A stretch of DNA of 6,946 bases, taken from contig JALUTJ010000003.1 in the NCBI GenBank assembly GCA_027057985.1, forward strand, positions 1-6,946, written 5' to 3'. The position numbers and the translations under genes were made by a program. The notes beneath the pieces were generated by a model. That model saw nothing but the letters and a program-made list of their open reading frames with translations, searched no databases and was not told where the DNA came from. Source of the DNA: Chromatiales bacterium (GTDB lineage Bacteria; Pseudomonadota; Gammaproteobacteria; UBA6429; Thiohalophilaceae). The stretch's first letter is position 1. The number at the start of each line of letters is the position of its first letter. Shown piece by piece: positions 6,192 to 6,946 of this stretch.

Positions 6192-6914
6192 TTATAGCGT
6201 TCGGTACCAGTGCAGGCTGCGTGTTTTAAGAGGTTTATCTCCCAGGTAATGGGCCATGATAATACGCATCAACTGTTTTGCCTGACGTCGGGTATCATTT
6301 CCGGAGAAATACTCGTTTTCCATATCGAGCAGGGTCTGACCGGAAACGGTAAACATTTCGCTATCATTCCCCGCCTGTACCCGAACCGGGCCTGACTCAA
6401 CATCATAATAATACTGTTCGCAGGCTTCAACTGCTGCCCCATTTTCAGCCTCGGTCTGCAGGTTCAGGGCATAACCGAGACTGGCAAGCAGATGCTTTTC
6501 AAAGCGCCTTAATACCAGCTCATCATCTTCAGCGGCAAACTGTTTCAGTGCTGTTTCATAAATATTATATAACTCCGGGTGCGGATCGTGTGCTGTGGTC
6601 AGGCGTTGCACCAGCTCATTCATGTAGTAGCCACTCATCAACTGCCGCCGTCCGAGCTGAATACTGCTTTTAACCATCTCGGCACCGGTTAGTGTCTGCA
6701 CTTCACCTTTACCTGACCATGAGATCAGCAATGGAGTAAAAGGAATTAGTAACCCCTGTAGCTTTGAGCGGGCCGAGCGTACCCCTTTTGCTACCAGGCT
6801 CACACGTCCAAAGTCCTGAGAGAAAACATCCAGCAAGCGGCTACTATCCCGGTAATTTCGCCCATGTAGTATAAATGCTGGCTGTAAACTGACGCGATGA
6901 TCACTCTGTGACAT
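6192..6914 (-). CDS. recO: DNA repair protein RecO
   Basis: RecFOR-pathway recombination mediator of 240 residues (E. coli 242). It binds single-stranded DNA and SSB and helps load RecA at gaps. The N-terminal OB fold (about 8-80) carries the recognisable AFILHGRNYRDSSRLLDVF and GRVSLVAKGVRSARS segments. The rest (about 85-240) is the helical domain. Only one cysteine is present, so the four-cysteine zinc finger seen in some RecO proteins is absent, as in E. coli. The ATG at 6914 lies 11 bases after the era stop, with no clear ribosome site of its own. A 42-base AT-rich gap separates it from the preferred pdxJ start; I see no promoter or terminator there that I can defend. Confidence 0.94.
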   Translation of the reverse strand: MSQSDHRVSLQPAFILHGRNYRDSSRLLDVFSQDFGRVSLVAKGVRSARSKLQGLLIPFTPLLISWSGKGEVQTLTGAEMVKSSIQLGRRQLMSGYYMNELVQRLTTAHDPHPELYNIYETALKQFAAEDDELVLRRFEKHLLASLGYALNLQTEAENGAAVEACEQYYYDVESGPVRVQAGNDSEMFTVSGQTLLDMENEYFSGNDTRRQAKQLMRIIMAHYLGDKPLKTRSLHWYRTL

Positions 6915-6925
6915 GATACAACGGC

Positions 6926-6946
6926 TTAATAATCATCCCGATAGCC
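6926..6946 (-). CDS. era: GTPase Era, last six codons only (5' part outside window)
   Basis: Read on the minus strand from the window edge, the bases encode GYRDDY and a TAA stop at 6928-6926. E. coli Era ends in LGYVDDL, and era directly precedes recO in most gammaproteobacteria, so this is very probably the C-terminus of Era, the essential GTPase for 30S subunit assembly. The assignment rests on six residues plus gene order. Confidence 0.65.
   Translation of the reverse strand, partial: GYRDDY

Noticed and set aside
1..6946. Search for CRISPR repeats, tRNA/rRNA genes, insertion-sequence ends, phage or toxin-antitoxin genes
   Set aside because: Nothing of the kind was found; almost all bases are accounted for by eleven genes and one 139-base regulatory region.

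Overview
The window looks like a conserved housekeeping stretch of a gammaproteobacterial chromosome with moderate GC content. The protein sequences match E. coli, Pseudomonas and sulfur-oxidiser-type homologues, and the gene order (era-recO-pdxJ-acpS, and cysM-rlmD beside a BarA/GacS-type Hpt domain) is typical of that class. I cannot name the genus. There are no RNA genes, insertion sequences, CRISPR arrays or phage genes.

Left block (bases 1-4508, minus strand, transcribed right to left): cysM, rlmD, a CYTH-domain triphosphatase, a YkuD-fold L,D-transpeptidase/carboxypeptidase-like protein without a signal peptide, a small exported basic protein with an RcnB/CigR-like C-terminus, and nagZ, whose 3' end is cut off by the window edge. 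Gaps are 18, 2, -4, 14 and 19 bases, so this reads as one six-gene operon. It joins cysteine synthesis and 23S rRNA methylation to what looks like a cytoplasmic peptidoglycan-recycling pair (YkuD protein and NagZ).

Middle (4509-5013): an AT-rich divergent intergenic region of 139 bases with a GC-rich hairpin in the cysM leader and short repeats in front of the only plus-strand gene. That gene encodes a free-standing Hpt phosphotransfer domain. The domain resembles the C-terminal Hpt of BarA/GacS, and it sits next to the genes that flank barA in E. coli and gacS in Pseudomonas.

Right block (5031-6946, minus strand): the last codons of era, then recO, pdxJ and acpS. This is the classic gammaproteobacterial cluster and it runs convergently into the Hpt gene with only 17 bases between stop codons.

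Most of the window is ordinary. The points worth following are the leaderless YkuD enzyme beside nagZ, the orphan BarA/GacS-like Hpt, the low-GC exported protein, and the structured cysM/Hpt intergenic region. I do not see a clearly new multi-gene system.
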